Virus record (IMG/VR): IMGVR_UViG_3300048912_000162
Location: 1-40,338 of that record
Source: a virus
Length of the DNA: 40,338 bases
Strand: one strand, 5' to 3'
Both the position numbers and the translations under genes were made by a program. Of the stretch, positions 15,601 to 21,908 are shown piece after piece. How positions within the stretch are numbered: the first letter of the stretch is position 1; every line of letters starts with the position of its first letter. Under the pieces are notes generated by a model that did not search any database, had not been told where the DNA came from, and saw only the letters and a list, made by a program, of their open reading frames with translations.

Positions 15601-15980
15601 GCCTGCAACTCGATCTTAGCCAGCTCAGCCCAGGCGCCAGAGCCCTCACCGGGCGCTTCCGAGCGGGTCTGGAGCGCCCCAACCGCCTCCCCGCTGGCCC
15701 AGGCCCTGGCAACCCATTGGCTTAGCCAGGGGCCCTCTAGGGCTTGCCCAGCCGCTACCCGCGCCCAGCCATTGAAAGCCTGCAGCCGGGTCTCGGGCGG
15801 CTGTAGCGCCAGCCCACCCCCGCCCAGCCCCAGCACATCGTGCTCGATCACCGCCTGCCGCATCGCCGAGCGGAACATGTTGAGACGCAGCTTGCCGGCC
15901 GCCCGGAAGCTCCGTCTGATCCCCGCGGTGCCGGTTGGATCGGGCCCGCGCGCGTCGGTGACGAACGCGTGGATGTTCAC
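12648..15980 (-). CDS. Giant MuF head-morphogenesis protein fused to kinase-like and ADP-ribosyltransferase domains
   Basis: 1110 residues. Residues about 130-300 form a MuF-type domain with C262, C265 (VCIECD) and IHPNCRC at 285-291, as in Mu gpF/SPP1 gp7 portal-bound minor head proteins. Residues 350-370 hold the NPNQPREPAGTSEGGQF linker. Residues about 530-750 look like a HipA/PI3-4-kinase-type phosphotransferase: K560, WLGNRDVMGQDNNNVLL (634-650, a variant of the catalytic loop) and RIDQGGTLMYR (658-668, metal-binding loop position). Residues 760-915 are Ala/Lys/Glu coiled coil. Residues 955-1105 resemble an R-S-E ADP-ribosyltransferase: Arg1013 in IYRG, GFSS at 1035-1038, and EAGGEVLI at 1073-1080, where the usual E-x-E pair is replaced by E-x3-E. 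Likely packaged in the head and delivered with DNA; activity is inferred. Confidence 0.85.
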   Translation of the reverse strand: MNIHAFVTDARGPDPTGTAGIRRSFRAAGKLRLNMFRSAMRQAVIEHDVLGLGGGGLALQPPETRLQAFNGWARVAAGQALEGPWLSQWVARAWASGEAVGALQTRSEAPGEGSGAWAELAKIELQAIEAAVVQALMREAAIALTKRRANKTMTWRRMAKAFDKVGPRRVMALANTFCVACHNRGRLAAYRAAGITKVGVVAEKLLPKQALLLPGGLGDALTHDAKHKGYREKKPARPEWELSEVTEPIEVGVRTAEDEFVCIECDAFAANSPHDIDDVEDTLPIHPNCRCTWFPWDDKRFSRDEAIEDARKKTERELLLEQLGRKRHRALARLAPRKFENRFLREDAWNPNQPREPAGTSEGGQFASITGGGISGGATGGPAAPKKKLFEPSKDKAHHEMRVQNTLQNEAKRNDNYRYIVGKLVEEAKSHGADVSIISGLKQKIGESYYKQGLLKKEKGLEAQANAMIYKGKQYGYQPTLAESNQEHAPTPKPDPIPFDPPELTTGAEPGTPAYEGEQAEAKATIPGATPAWTKVGGQAGSVAGGFYLAPMTGQKWYVKTPKTEAHVNADLLSNQLYKLAGVPVSHEVKTVLEGKPAVASEFIPGTKTYSQGTLDEQGGAILYLRENFAVDAWLGNRDVMGQDNNNVLLSPSGVPFRIDQGGTLMYRAQGETKEFGSTVGEITSMRDPKINAQTASVFGNMTDAEVSASIDKVLAIPDYSIIALVNQHGLAGQGVAATLIARKNWLAEYQKTLDVPGADLPAHVKAAAEAEIEAEAAEEELLGGQTEWMTKLEQKFTKATATAAELEKAKKTGTFYPAPTSELGKAVVKAFNEKWATKTPEAHELEQKVAEYKATKAALAKIDEMEAEVAAKATAQLKKEQAAATKLAKIEAEAKAKAESAKHQAELAKIAADIGIDPEHAEQVDTLVQLAGGDKAKIIQQFKKFYEEGTGKHGYPVTPFESAMIQSYVGPNAYAANAKLRSGVWDDKTHVFANAINTALTKMPPYVGTIYRGFTADTETQATYVPGAIIQWHGFSSCGKSGSFGGNMQCTIEPLPPHKTRAKDLGKFNPSEAGGEVLIKAHTPVKVIKVEGKPGGTMHVHLKEVEAVY

Positions 15981-16159
15981 TCTAGCCGCACTCGCAAATT
16001 GTCGACGACTATGGCGAGGTCATTGAACTTGCCGCAATCCAACAGGTGCTGCGGACATTGGCCGCGCAGGAACGGGTGCGGCGCAGCTAAGAACAACTCC
16101 ACCGCCTCCGGGCCGCCCAGCAAGCGCAACAGTCGGTTGCAGATTTCGGTCTCGCTCAT
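15977..16159 (-). CDS. ParS/MbcA/Xre-like mini-protein (60 aa), candidate antitoxin
   Basis: Starts at 16159, supported by GGAGGTGG about 8 bases upstream. The sequence GGPEAVELFLAAPHPFLRGQ, CPQHLLDCGKFNDLAIVVDN follows the DUF2384 toxin-binding domain of ParS, MbcA and Xre antitoxins (G-x-EA-x-x-F/W-L-x-x-P-x-x-x-L-x-G-x-x-P-x-x-L-L-x-x-G then a helix with V-x-x-x-L). The N-terminal DNA-binding region of those antitoxins is absent. Known partners of the family (ParT, Res, MbcT) are ART-fold toxins; the next gene, overlapping by ATGA, carries an ADP-ribosyltransferase domain. It also shares 140 bases with the membrane-protein gene before it in another frame. The family match is by eye on a short protein. 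Confidence 0.6.
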   Translation of the reverse strand: MSETEICNRLLRLLGGPEAVELFLAAPHPFLRGQCPQHLLDCGKFNDLAIVVDNLRVRLE

Positions 16160-16415
16160 ATCCCACCACCTCCGCACATGGCGGACATTGCGGCTGCATG
16201 GTCTCGGGACACCACGGCCAGAAGAAGTGCGTGCCCAGCATTCCGAACACGATCCCGACCGCGAACGGCAGCAGCGGCCAAGTCTCCGCCCAGCCACGCA
16301 CCGTGGCCGACAGCGTCACCCCGCCTTTGTTGATCGCGCGCGCCTCCAAGATGATGAAGGTCACGAACAACGCGGATAGCCACAGAAACCAGACGCCACT
16401 CCAGTCCAGCGTCAT
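16020..16415 (-). CDS. Small membrane protein, two TM helices (131 aa)
   Basis: MTLDWSGVWFLWLSALFVTF starts the first helix (about 7-25); a second runs WPLLPFAVGIVFGMLGTHFF (46-66), followed by a Cys/Pro motif (WCPETMQPQCPPC). The start overlaps the previous stop as ATGA. The last 45 residues lie over the ParS-like gene in another frame and are rich in Gly/Ala/Arg, so they may be only a non-conserved read-through tail. Function unknown; the topology would allow a holin-like role but nothing else points to lysis. Confidence 0.6.
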   Translation of the reverse strand: MTLDWSGVWFLWLSALFVTFIILEARAINKGGVTLSATVRGWAETWPLLPFAVGIVFGMLGTHFFWPWCPETMQPQCPPCAEVVGYERDRNLQPTVALAGRPGGGGVVLSCAAPVPARPMSAAPVGLRQVQ

Positions 16416-16642
16416 AACGGGTCAACGCACTGCGCGCTGCTCACCCAGCGTTCCCACGCTTCGATGGTGCCCCAATTCACCTGAGTCGACGCGAGCCTAC
16501 GACGATCGTGGCTGCAGCCGGGGATCATCACCGCCAAGCGCTGGCATTCCAACGCATTGCCGCGGAACAGCTCACAGGAGAACGCGGACGGCATGCGCGC
16601 GTCGGCGAACTCAACCGCGATGGTGACCACGTGGGTTTCCAT
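16412..16642 (-). CDS. Unknown protein (76 aa)
   Basis: Start at 16642 (METHVVTIAVEFADARMPSA), chosen because GAGGT precedes it by 5 bases and it begins just after the stop of the gene before. Contains four cysteines spread over the chain and a C-terminal NWGTIEAWERWVSSAQCVDP stretch. No family recognised. It is one of several small genes between portal and MuF protein, all coupled. Confidence 0.6.
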   Translation of the reverse strand: METHVVTIAVEFADARMPSAFSCELFRGNALECQRLAVMIPGCSHDRRRLASTQVNWGTIEAWERWVSSAQCVDPL

Positions 16643-16649
16643 GCCGACC

Positions 16650-16832
16650 TCATCGGCGTTGAGGCGGGTCCGGAACGATCTCGTGCACCTTGCCATCGGG
16701 CGATGTGATCCGTACGCCATGTCCACTCTTCAGCGTGTCGACGATCTGCACGATCGCCTTCTGCGGAAACGCGCACGCCCACTCGTGGAGAAAGATGCGC
16801 AACGAGCTCGGCAGCACGTCGTGGCCCGCCAT
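16650..16832 (-). CDS. Unknown protein (60 aa)
   Basis: Starts MAGHDVLPSSLRIFLHEWAC and continues FPQKAIVQIVDTLKSGHGVR, ITSPDGKVHEIVPDP: two helices, then a beta hairpin with SPDGKVHE. The ribosome site is weak and an upstream in-frame ATG at 16934 exists, but that part overlaps the preceding gene and lacks coding character. Function unknown. Confidence 0.55.
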   Translation of the reverse strand: MAGHDVLPSSLRIFLHEWACAFPQKAIVQIVDTLKSGHGVRITSPDGKVHEIVPDPPQRR

Positions 16833-16860
16833 GTTCTCGGCAGCCTTCGCATGCGCCTGA

Positions 16861-17076
16861 TCAGCCGAGGGGCGGGCGACGTTTTGCCTTCGCCCCGGAA
16901 TCAAGCCCAGGGTAGATGTCCGCACGGGGCTCACCGAACTCCTCCTTCATCAACTCGAGCAGCACGTCAGCGTCCCACTTATACCGCTTAATGCGCAGCT
17001 CGTTCGCTCGCTTGGTGTCAGAACTCTCAGTGTAGACGAGCAGGCTGCCATCAGCCGGCGTCCTCGGAGTCCTCAG
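16861..17076 (-). CDS. Unknown protein after portal (about 71 aa), no standard start codon
   Basis: The reading frame from about 17076 to 16861 encodes protein-like text (DGSLLVYTESSDTKRANELR, IKRYKWDADVLLELMKEEFG, IYPGLDSGAKAKRRPP) but holds no ATG, GTG or TTG before an internal methionine at 16950. A CTG at 17076 overlaps the portal stop as CTGA, mirroring the ATGA overlaps around it. Either CTG initiates, or ribosomes shift by -1 at the end of the portal gene, appending this domain to some portal molecules. Start therefore uncertain. Confidence 0.45.
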   Translation of the reverse strand: MRTPRTPADGSLLVYTESSDTKRANELRIKRYKWDADVLLELMKEEFGEPRADIYPGLDSGAKAKRRPPLG

Positions 17077-18596
17077 CCCACCGGCGGCTTCGCCGTCTTC
17101 CCGCTCGTGGCCAGGGGCCGGGACCCGTTCGTCTTCGGCACCGCCCCCGGCACCGGCTTCGCCCCCGGAGGCGCCGGCGGCATGCTCATGTTGATCAACC
17201 CCTGCTTCTTGGTCTCCAGCTCGAGCATGTCGTGCTCGTCCTCGTCCGGCTCGAGATCGTTCTCCGCCGCCGCTTGCTCGAAGCCCGGGTAGAACCCGTC
17301 CTCGATCACCTGGTTCGCTCTCGCCTCGCGCAGCACATCCGGATTGATCAGCCCCGTGTCCACATCGATCTTGTGCGCCTGCGCCTTCTTCAACCACACG
17401 TCCGCCTTCTGAACCTCGTCCATCTGCCAGAGAGGTTTCCATGTGTAATAAATCTCTTCTGGGCGGTCCCCTAAGGCGTGGCGTATGAGCACCTCATCCA
17501 ATCGCGCGAGCGCAGGCTGGACCTTGATTGCTTGCTCAGACTGCAGCCGATCATAGTAGTTTCGGATGTCGGAAGCACCCGTCGCGTTCATGCCTGACGG
17601 CTCTCTCCCAAGTAATCGTGTCGCTGGGATGTCGGCAGCTCCTGCAGCGACGTTCATGTACATGCCCATCACTTGGTCCATGTTGCTGAACGTCAGCGCG
17701 ATCCGCTCCCACTCCTCATTCGCATCAATCAGCGTGGCGTTGACCGTGCTCTTCGCCGCCATCGTGAACGAGAACCGGTTGCGCAACTTCTCGGTGCCAA
17801 CCGTGGTCGACAACATCTCCAGTAGCCCTGGTATCTTAATCACGTCGAGCTTGGCCTCAGCAATCATCGACGCAATCGAACTATTGACGAGCCCGGCCGC
17901 TTTCACCGCGTCGATCACCGGCTGGAGACAACTGTCCGACCACGAGTCCTGCGAGTAGCTCAGGTCGGGATATTCCAACCCTAGCAACCGCACCACCCGC
18001 GACGGATGGATCAGCAGCTCATCCCCTGGCTTGTAACCTAGCGACGATAGCTCGAGCGGAGGCTTCACCTGCTCCTGCGCAATCGTCATCGTGTTCGTGC
18101 GCTTGTAATAGCTCGGCTCGCCATACCACGGAGACGTCAGGTCCTTGATCAGCGTCCCAGCCTCGAGCTCCCAGCGCGACACAACATGGACGAACGCGAG
18201 GTCGCCCTCGCCGACGCTTTCGACGTCCAGCTCCTCCTCGAACTTCTGGCCCTCGACGCCCATGATTAACGCAGCGCCGCCGAACAGCCGTGCCTTCGAC
18301 ATCGCCTGCATCAGCTTGCGCTGAATGCCGAGGTCCTTCTCGCACTCCTCGATCAGCTCGATTTCATCGTCGTCCGCGTGCCAGTCACGCCATGCCCGAC
18401 ACGAGTCGAACGCCGGAACGTCGATGATCTTGCGGCACAGCCAATCACCACGGTACGCGGCGTTTAGCTGTTCGGGGTCAATCAGCTCGAGCACGAACCT
18501 CTGCGCAGCGCTCTTGTCCTTGGCCGGGTCGCCGAACCCAGCCAGGAAGTTGCGCATGCCGTCGTAGACGGACTTCAGCTGAGTCACGGCCGCCAT
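17073..18596 (-). CDS. Portal protein (DUF1073 family)
   Basis: 507 residues. The beginning (FVLELIDPEQLNAAYRGDWL, CRKIIDVPAFDSCRAWRDWH) is the DUF1073 portal pattern with the conserved YRxxWLxRxIIDxPxxDxxRxW. It continues with SKARLFGGAALIMGV, the LIHPSRVVRLLGLEYP wing and AAGAADIPATRLLGREPSGM near residue 330, then NYYDRLQSEQAIKVQPALAR, all hallmark segments. It forms the dodecameric vertex through which DNA is packed. RefSeq often names relatives as Acb1-family because some have drifted to anti-CBASS function; here size and context argue for portal. Acidic C-terminal stretch and Pro-rich tail. Confidence 0.93.
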   Translation of the reverse strand: MAAVTQLKSVYDGMRNFLAGFGDPAKDKSAAQRFVLELIDPEQLNAAYRGDWLCRKIIDVPAFDSCRAWRDWHADDDEIELIEECEKDLGIQRKLMQAMSKARLFGGAALIMGVEGQKFEEELDVESVGEGDLAFVHVVSRWELEAGTLIKDLTSPWYGEPSYYKRTNTMTIAQEQVKPPLELSSLGYKPGDELLIHPSRVVRLLGLEYPDLSYSQDSWSDSCLQPVIDAVKAAGLVNSSIASMIAEAKLDVIKIPGLLEMLSTTVGTEKLRNRFSFTMAAKSTVNATLIDANEEWERIALTFSNMDQVMGMYMNVAAGAADIPATRLLGREPSGMNATGASDIRNYYDRLQSEQAIKVQPALARLDEVLIRHALGDRPEEIYYTWKPLWQMDEVQKADVWLKKAQAHKIDVDTGLINPDVLREARANQVIEDGFYPGFEQAAAENDLEPDEDEHDMLELETKKQGLINMSMPPAPPGAKPVPGAVPKTNGSRPLATSGKTAKPPVG

Positions 18597-18597
18597 G

Positions 18598-18840
18598 TCA
18601 GGCCGCCCTCGCCCGCGCGATGGTCCTGTTGAGGATCGTTGTTCGGATGTGTGACGTCATCGTGCTCCCTTCGGGACACGATTTCTCAAGTCCCCAGTAC
18701 AACTGTCCGAGCGTCATGTCGTGGTCACGAGCCATCGCCTTGAACATGCGCCAGAACTCAGCCTCCAGTGACACGCTGTACTTGTGCCCTCTGAACGAGA
18801 GCGAGTGCTTTGTCATCAAACTTGGCAGGTCCCCGTACAT
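18598..18840 (-). CDS. Ribbon-helix-helix domain protein (80 aa)
   Basis: Residues about 12-75 fit the RHH_4-type domain: HSLSFRGHKYSVSLEAEFWR (beta strand with SVSLE and FW), then MARDHDMTLGQLYWGLEK and TSHIRTTILNRTIA, the end of the second helix. Known members bind DNA as dimers and are often annotated as aryl-sulfate sulfotransferase-like in rhizobia by error. It sits between the portal gene and membrane-protein genes, so it may regulate the structural operon. Host-type RHH_4 proteins are common in alphaproteobacteria, suggesting acquisition from the host. Confidence 0.7.
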   Translation of the reverse strand: MYGDLPSLMTKHSLSFRGHKYSVSLEAEFWRMFKAMARDHDMTLGQLYWGLEKSCPEGSTMTSHIRTTILNRTIARARAA

Positions 18841-18849
18841 GTGCCCCTC

Positions 18850-19146
18850 CTATCGGAGCAACACCGACACCCCCCACATGATCAAACAAAGCAAGACGCC
18901 GGCACCGGCCCCGAGCCCGAACGCCGAGCGAACGTGGTGCGCCATGGAGGCGGCGATCTCGCGCGAGATCGCTTGCTCCTCGTTGAGCGCCGCGCGCAGC
19001 TGGTCGATCACCGTGTCCCGCGTGGACACCTCGATCGCCAATCGCTGGTTTTCACGCCGCGCCAGCTCAAGCTCCTTCGCTTGAGCGATGTAGCCTTCGC
19101 CGTCGCCGTTGCCTTTCTTGCCAGCCATTGTGTGCAGCCAGCTCAC
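18850..19146 (-). CDS. Coiled-coil protein with C-terminal TM anchor (98 aa)
   Basis: Charged N-terminus, a coiled coil over residues about 20-68 (KELELARRENQRLAIEVSTR, DTVIDQLRAALNEEQAISRE), then a single transmembrane helix at 77-97 (LGAGAGVLLCLIMWGVSVLL). Starts with ATGA overlap on the gene before; a second ATG six codons in is an alternative. The shape is that of a membrane-tethered coiled coil, comparable to an inverted i-spanin, but nothing else supports that. Confidence 0.65.
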   Translation of the reverse strand: MSWLHTMAGKKGNGDGEGYIAQAKELELARRENQRLAIEVSTRDTVIDQLRAALNEEQAISREIAASMAHHVRSAFGLGAGAGVLLCLIMWGVSVLLR

Positions 19147-19517
19147 GGCGGCATCACAAACGGGGCGTGATTGATCGGCTGCGGCTCGTCGCTCTGCAGC
19201 TTAGGCAGCTGAGACGGCGGTCTCGGCAGCATTTGTCGGTACAGCTCCCGGTCCCGCTCCAGCGCATTGACGACGATCTCCACGACCTCCTTGCTGACGC
19301 AGTTGGCCATCAGCGAGTCGGTCTGCTGCTGCCATTTGATGATCTGATCTACCGCCATCTGGCGCTGCGCCAACGTCTGGCTGTTCGAGTAGAACAGGAA
19401 CACCACCAGCGCGAAGTTCATGACCACGAGCGCGAGGCTCAGCGGCTGCATCTTCATGATCTCCATGAAGGTGCCAGTCGCCTTGCCGACCTCCTCGGTG
19501 ATGCCACCAGGGTTCAT
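19143..19517 (-). CDS. Single-TM protein (124 aa)
   Basis: Short N-terminus, a transmembrane helix at about 25-43 (LSLALVVMNFALVVFLFYSN), then a helical, soluble region (LAQRQMAVDQIIKWQQQTDS, VVEIVVNALERDRELYRQML) and a Pro-rich end. N-terminal anchor plus coiled coil is the topology of an i-spanin (Rz), and the neighbouring membrane genes make a lysis or envelope cassette possible; this is inference. GGAG lies 7 bases before the ATG. Confidence 0.65.
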   Translation of the reverse strand: MNPGGITEEVGKATGTFMEIMKMQPLSLALVVMNFALVVFLFYSNSQTLAQRQMAVDQIIKWQQQTDSLMANCVSKEVVEIVVNALERDRELYRQMLPRPPSQLPKLQSDEPQPINHAPFVMPP

Positions 19518-19544
19518 ACCGCACTCCGCAGTCTGTGCCCTGAT

Positions 19545-19679
19545 TCAGTTTGGTCTAATCACCATCAGCACGAGCATCGCCAACACGAAGAAAATGATCG
19601 CCACACCCCAATGGACAAAGTACGCGAACCCAATCGTCACGAGAGAGACGGCTAGGTTCGCCGCCAGCCAGATGACCAC
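19545..19679 (-). CDS. Tiny two-TM membrane protein (44 aa, GTG start)
   Basis: GTG at 19679 two bases before the end of the upstream stop region, with GGAG about 10 bases upstream. Nearly the whole chain is membrane: helices at about 2-18 (IWLAANLAVSLVTIGFAY) and 23-41 (GVAIIFFVLAMLVLMV). The size is that of the smallest class of holins or of a small regulatory membrane peptide. Nothing in the sequence decides between these. Confidence 0.5.
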   Translation of the reverse strand: MVIWLAANLAVSLVTIGFAYFVHWGVAIIFFVLAMLVLMVIRPN

Positions 19680-19680
19680 C

Positions 19681-20274
19681 TCACCATCTCCACTGTGACG
19701 GGTAGCCCGGCCACTGCTGTTGGGGCTGCTGGTAAGTAGGTCGTGGAGCCGCGCGCGGTGTCGGCTTTGGCTTCGGCTTAGGCTTCGGAGGCGGACGGTC
19801 AACAACCTTCTCTCGCTTGCGCTTGCCTTTAACGTCAGCGTCGTATGGCGAGGGTGGGGGCTGATCGAAGCGCATCACCGCTTCCTTGCCCCACGAATAA
19901 TGTTCGTAGTCCTCGACGTTGCAACTCGTGGGCACCGGCCCGAACACGATCAGCGCCCCTCCGTAGGTCACAACGCCGCGTATGGCGTAGCTGATCGCCT
20001 TGCAGTCCTTGCTGAATGCCCACGCCTCCCCGATCAGGATGTCTTCTTCCCACTGACCACGGACGAGCATCGTGCCGTCTGTGACGCCAAGCTCGCGCAG
20101 GTTGGCAGGAACGTTCGCGCCGAACGCGATCTCCATGCCGTTGTCGGCTGCGCGCCTGAGCACCATCTCGGTGCCGTCGTGCCAGACCTTGCGCGCTTCC
20201 TCAGCGTGTGCCGGCGAGCTCAGAAGGAGGAGGCACACGGGTATTGGCGCGCACCATGTTCTCGATGTCTTCAC
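19681..20274 (-). CDS. Secreted protein with Pro/Lys-rich C-terminus (197 aa)
   Basis: GTG start. A signal peptide (KTSRTWCAPIPVCLLLLSSP then AHA) with cleavage expected after AHA at residue 24. The mature part to residue 140 is a beta-rich domain (GTMLVRGQWEEDILIGEAWA, FSKDCKAISYAIRGVVTYGG) with two cysteines likely to form a disulphide. The C-terminal 50 residues are a PPPKPKPKPKPTP-type stretch followed by Gln/Pro/Trp-rich text, like periplasm-spanning linkers. Its start lies 74 bases inside the gene upstream. Export to the host periplasm is expected; function unknown. Confidence 0.72.
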   Translation of the reverse strand: MKTSRTWCAPIPVCLLLLSSPAHAEEARKVWHDGTEMVLRRAADNGMEIAFGANVPANLRELGVTDGTMLVRGQWEEDILIGEAWAFSKDCKAISYAIRGVVTYGGALIVFGPVPTSCNVEDYEHYSWGKEAVMRFDQPPPSPYDADVKGKRKREKVVDRPPPKPKPKPKPTPRAAPRPTYQQPQQQWPGYPSQWRW

Positions 20275-20413
20275 GCGTTGCTGCCCACGTCCGTTCCCCT
20301 TTGAGCAACGCTTCTACATCAAAGATCACATCCCACAGCGGGTCCATCGAGCCCTTTTTTTCGGTCAGGTATCGGGCCCGATACAGCCACGCCTGCAGCT
20401 CGATGTCAGTCAT
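20201..20413 (-). CDS. Small helical protein after large terminase (70 aa)
   Basis: MTDIELQAWLYRARYLTEKK then DPLWDVIFDVEALLKGERTW: two helices, mostly charged. The ATG lies within the last codons of the terminase gene (8-base overlap), and the C-terminus overlaps the secreted-protein gene. Conserved placement suggests a helper for packaging, but no family was recognised. Confidence 0.6.
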   Translation of the reverse strand: MTDIELQAWLYRARYLTEKKGSMDPLWDVIFDVEALLKGERTWAATREDIENMVRANTRVPPPSELAGTR

Positions 20414-21908
20414 CGAGGCCTTCCGCGAACAGGTTGTACCCTGCCCCAGCGGTGATCCGGTTGAACGCGCCGGCGGCAGCATCGATCTGGTCCTTCGCCT
20501 TACCGAACGGGAAGCTCTCCATCTCCTCGAGGAAGTCGTGGTGCCAACCGCCCGCGACCAGCCACACATTGCCGTTCTGCACCTGCGCGGAAAACGGCTC
20601 GGCCCGGATCACCTTGTCGCCCGTTACCTTGTCGGCAAAGGCCCGGAACCCAGCCAGCATACGGATGCTGGCCTCAGCAGACTCTTTGCCACCCGAGCCC
20701 GGCTCTTGTTCGACTCCAACTTCATACGTTCCGGCTGCAAGGTTTGCACGATCATGCTCGGCCCAGAACTTGATGCGCTGCTCGCGGTCGAGCGCGTTCC
20801 ACTGGCCTCTAACGACGTGCTCGATGATATAGCGGCCGTCCATCAAGAGGTGCATCAGCACGCCCGCGGTATGCGCGCCCTCGTCCTCGGTGCCGGCCTT
20901 GTCCCAGTACCGCACCGACCGCCGCACATTAGAACGGTCTAACATCGGCACCGCGTGCAGCCGCTCGATCGGGAACATGCCGCCGCCAACGACGTATGGC
21001 GACTGCTGGAACAGCGCTTCCCAGCTCGCTTCGGACAGGAGTTTTTTGCGTTCTAGCAAGAACTCCAACGACTTATGCTCGGGGAAAAGCGCCTCACCTT
21101 TGTCGCGATACAGCTCGTTGCGGTCGGCGATCGCTTTGAAGTTGAGCACCCGCGTGTTGGGGAAACGGTCCAGCCAACGCCCGGTCGGGTCGTCCACGTG
21201 CCACCGCGTTTGGATCATCACCATGCCGGCGCGATCTGAGAACCGGTTGAAGAAGTCGTCCGATAGCCAATTCCAGGTCTTGTCCCGGATCACCGTCGAC
21301 TGCGCTTCGGCACGGCCTTTGATCGGATCGTCTATGACCCCAAGGTCGAGCCCGAAGCCGTTGATCTTGCCGTTGATCGTGGTGTTGCGGAACGAACCGT
21401 TGCGGCCCACGAATTCGAGGAAGGTCGTGGTTCTGCGACGATGGCCACTCCCCTCCCCGCCTTCGCCTCCGTAGAGCCGGGTCTTGGGGAAGATCGCGCG
21501 ATAAGCCGGCGTCGCCATCATGCGCTGCATATGCAGGTTGCAGCTCATGCCCAGCTCGTCCGCGTAGCTCGCAAATAGCGTCTTGCTGTCCGGGTCCTTG
21601 CCCGCCACCCAGCAGCAGAAGTCCTTCATGGTGTCCGACTTGCCGTGCTGCGGAGGTGCGCCCAGCACCAGCTTCGGCCGCTTGCCGGCTTTGAGGTCGT
21701 ACCAAAACGTCGTCAGGTTGTCGGCCACCTCTTGCTGCCACCAACCCTCGATCAGGTTGGGGCGCACCATGCACCGATATGTCCAGAAGTCCTTGCGCGC
21801 TAACGCGTACCAGGAATTCTCCCAGAGCTTGGCGCCCTCCGGATCGAGCGGCTTGTCATCTACCGTTCGTCGCGTGGCCGTTGCCCGCGTGCTCTCCTGT
21901 ATCGTCAT
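20406..21908 (-). CDS. Terminase large subunit
   Basis: 500 residues, standard length. Walker A-like LGAPPQHGKS at 82-91, Walker B LGVIDDP at 189-195 with D193/D194 and the coupling motif QTRWH at 233-237 form the packaging ATPase. The C-terminal RNase H-like nuclease shows D336 (YWDKAGT), E400/E402 (VEQEPGSGGK) and D473/D476 (AKDQIDAAAGAF). It cuts concatemeric DNA and drives it through the portal. The type with APPQHGKS and YWDKA is the Terminase_6C kind common in proteobacterial phages with headful packaging. The candidate small subunit overlaps its start by 53 bases. Confidence 0.95.
   Translation of the reverse strand: MTIQESTRATATRRTVDDKPLDPEGAKLWENSWYALARKDFWTYRCMVRPNLIEGWWQQEVADNLTTFWYDLKAGKRPKLVLGAPPQHGKSDTMKDFCCWVAGKDPDSKTLFASYADELGMSCNLHMQRMMATPAYRAIFPKTRLYGGEGGEGSGHRRRTTTFLEFVGRNGSFRNTTINGKINGFGLDLGVIDDPIKGRAEAQSTVIRDKTWNWLSDDFFNRFSDRAGMVMIQTRWHVDDPTGRWLDRFPNTRVLNFKAIADRNELYRDKGEALFPEHKSLEFLLERKKLLSEASWEALFQQSPYVVGGGMFPIERLHAVPMLDRSNVRRSVRYWDKAGTEDEGAHTAGVLMHLLMDGRYIIEHVVRGQWNALDREQRIKFWAEHDRANLAAGTYEVGVEQEPGSGGKESAEASIRMLAGFRAFADKVTGDKVIRAEPFSAQVQNGNVWLVAGGWHHDFLEEMESFPFGKAKDQIDAAAGAFNRITAGAGYNLFAEGLDD

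Noticed and set aside
14280-15725. A 481-residue plus-strand frame opposite the giant MuF protein
   Set aside because: It is antisense to a protein with clear MuF and linker motifs; its composition (Leu/Arg-rich, no motif) is that of a mirror frame in GC-rich DNA.
17073-18596. Calling the DUF1073 protein an anti-CBASS Acb1 nuclease
   Set aside because: Database names of this family include Acb1, but the length of 507 residues, YRxxWLCRKIID start and position between terminase and MuF gene fit a portal.
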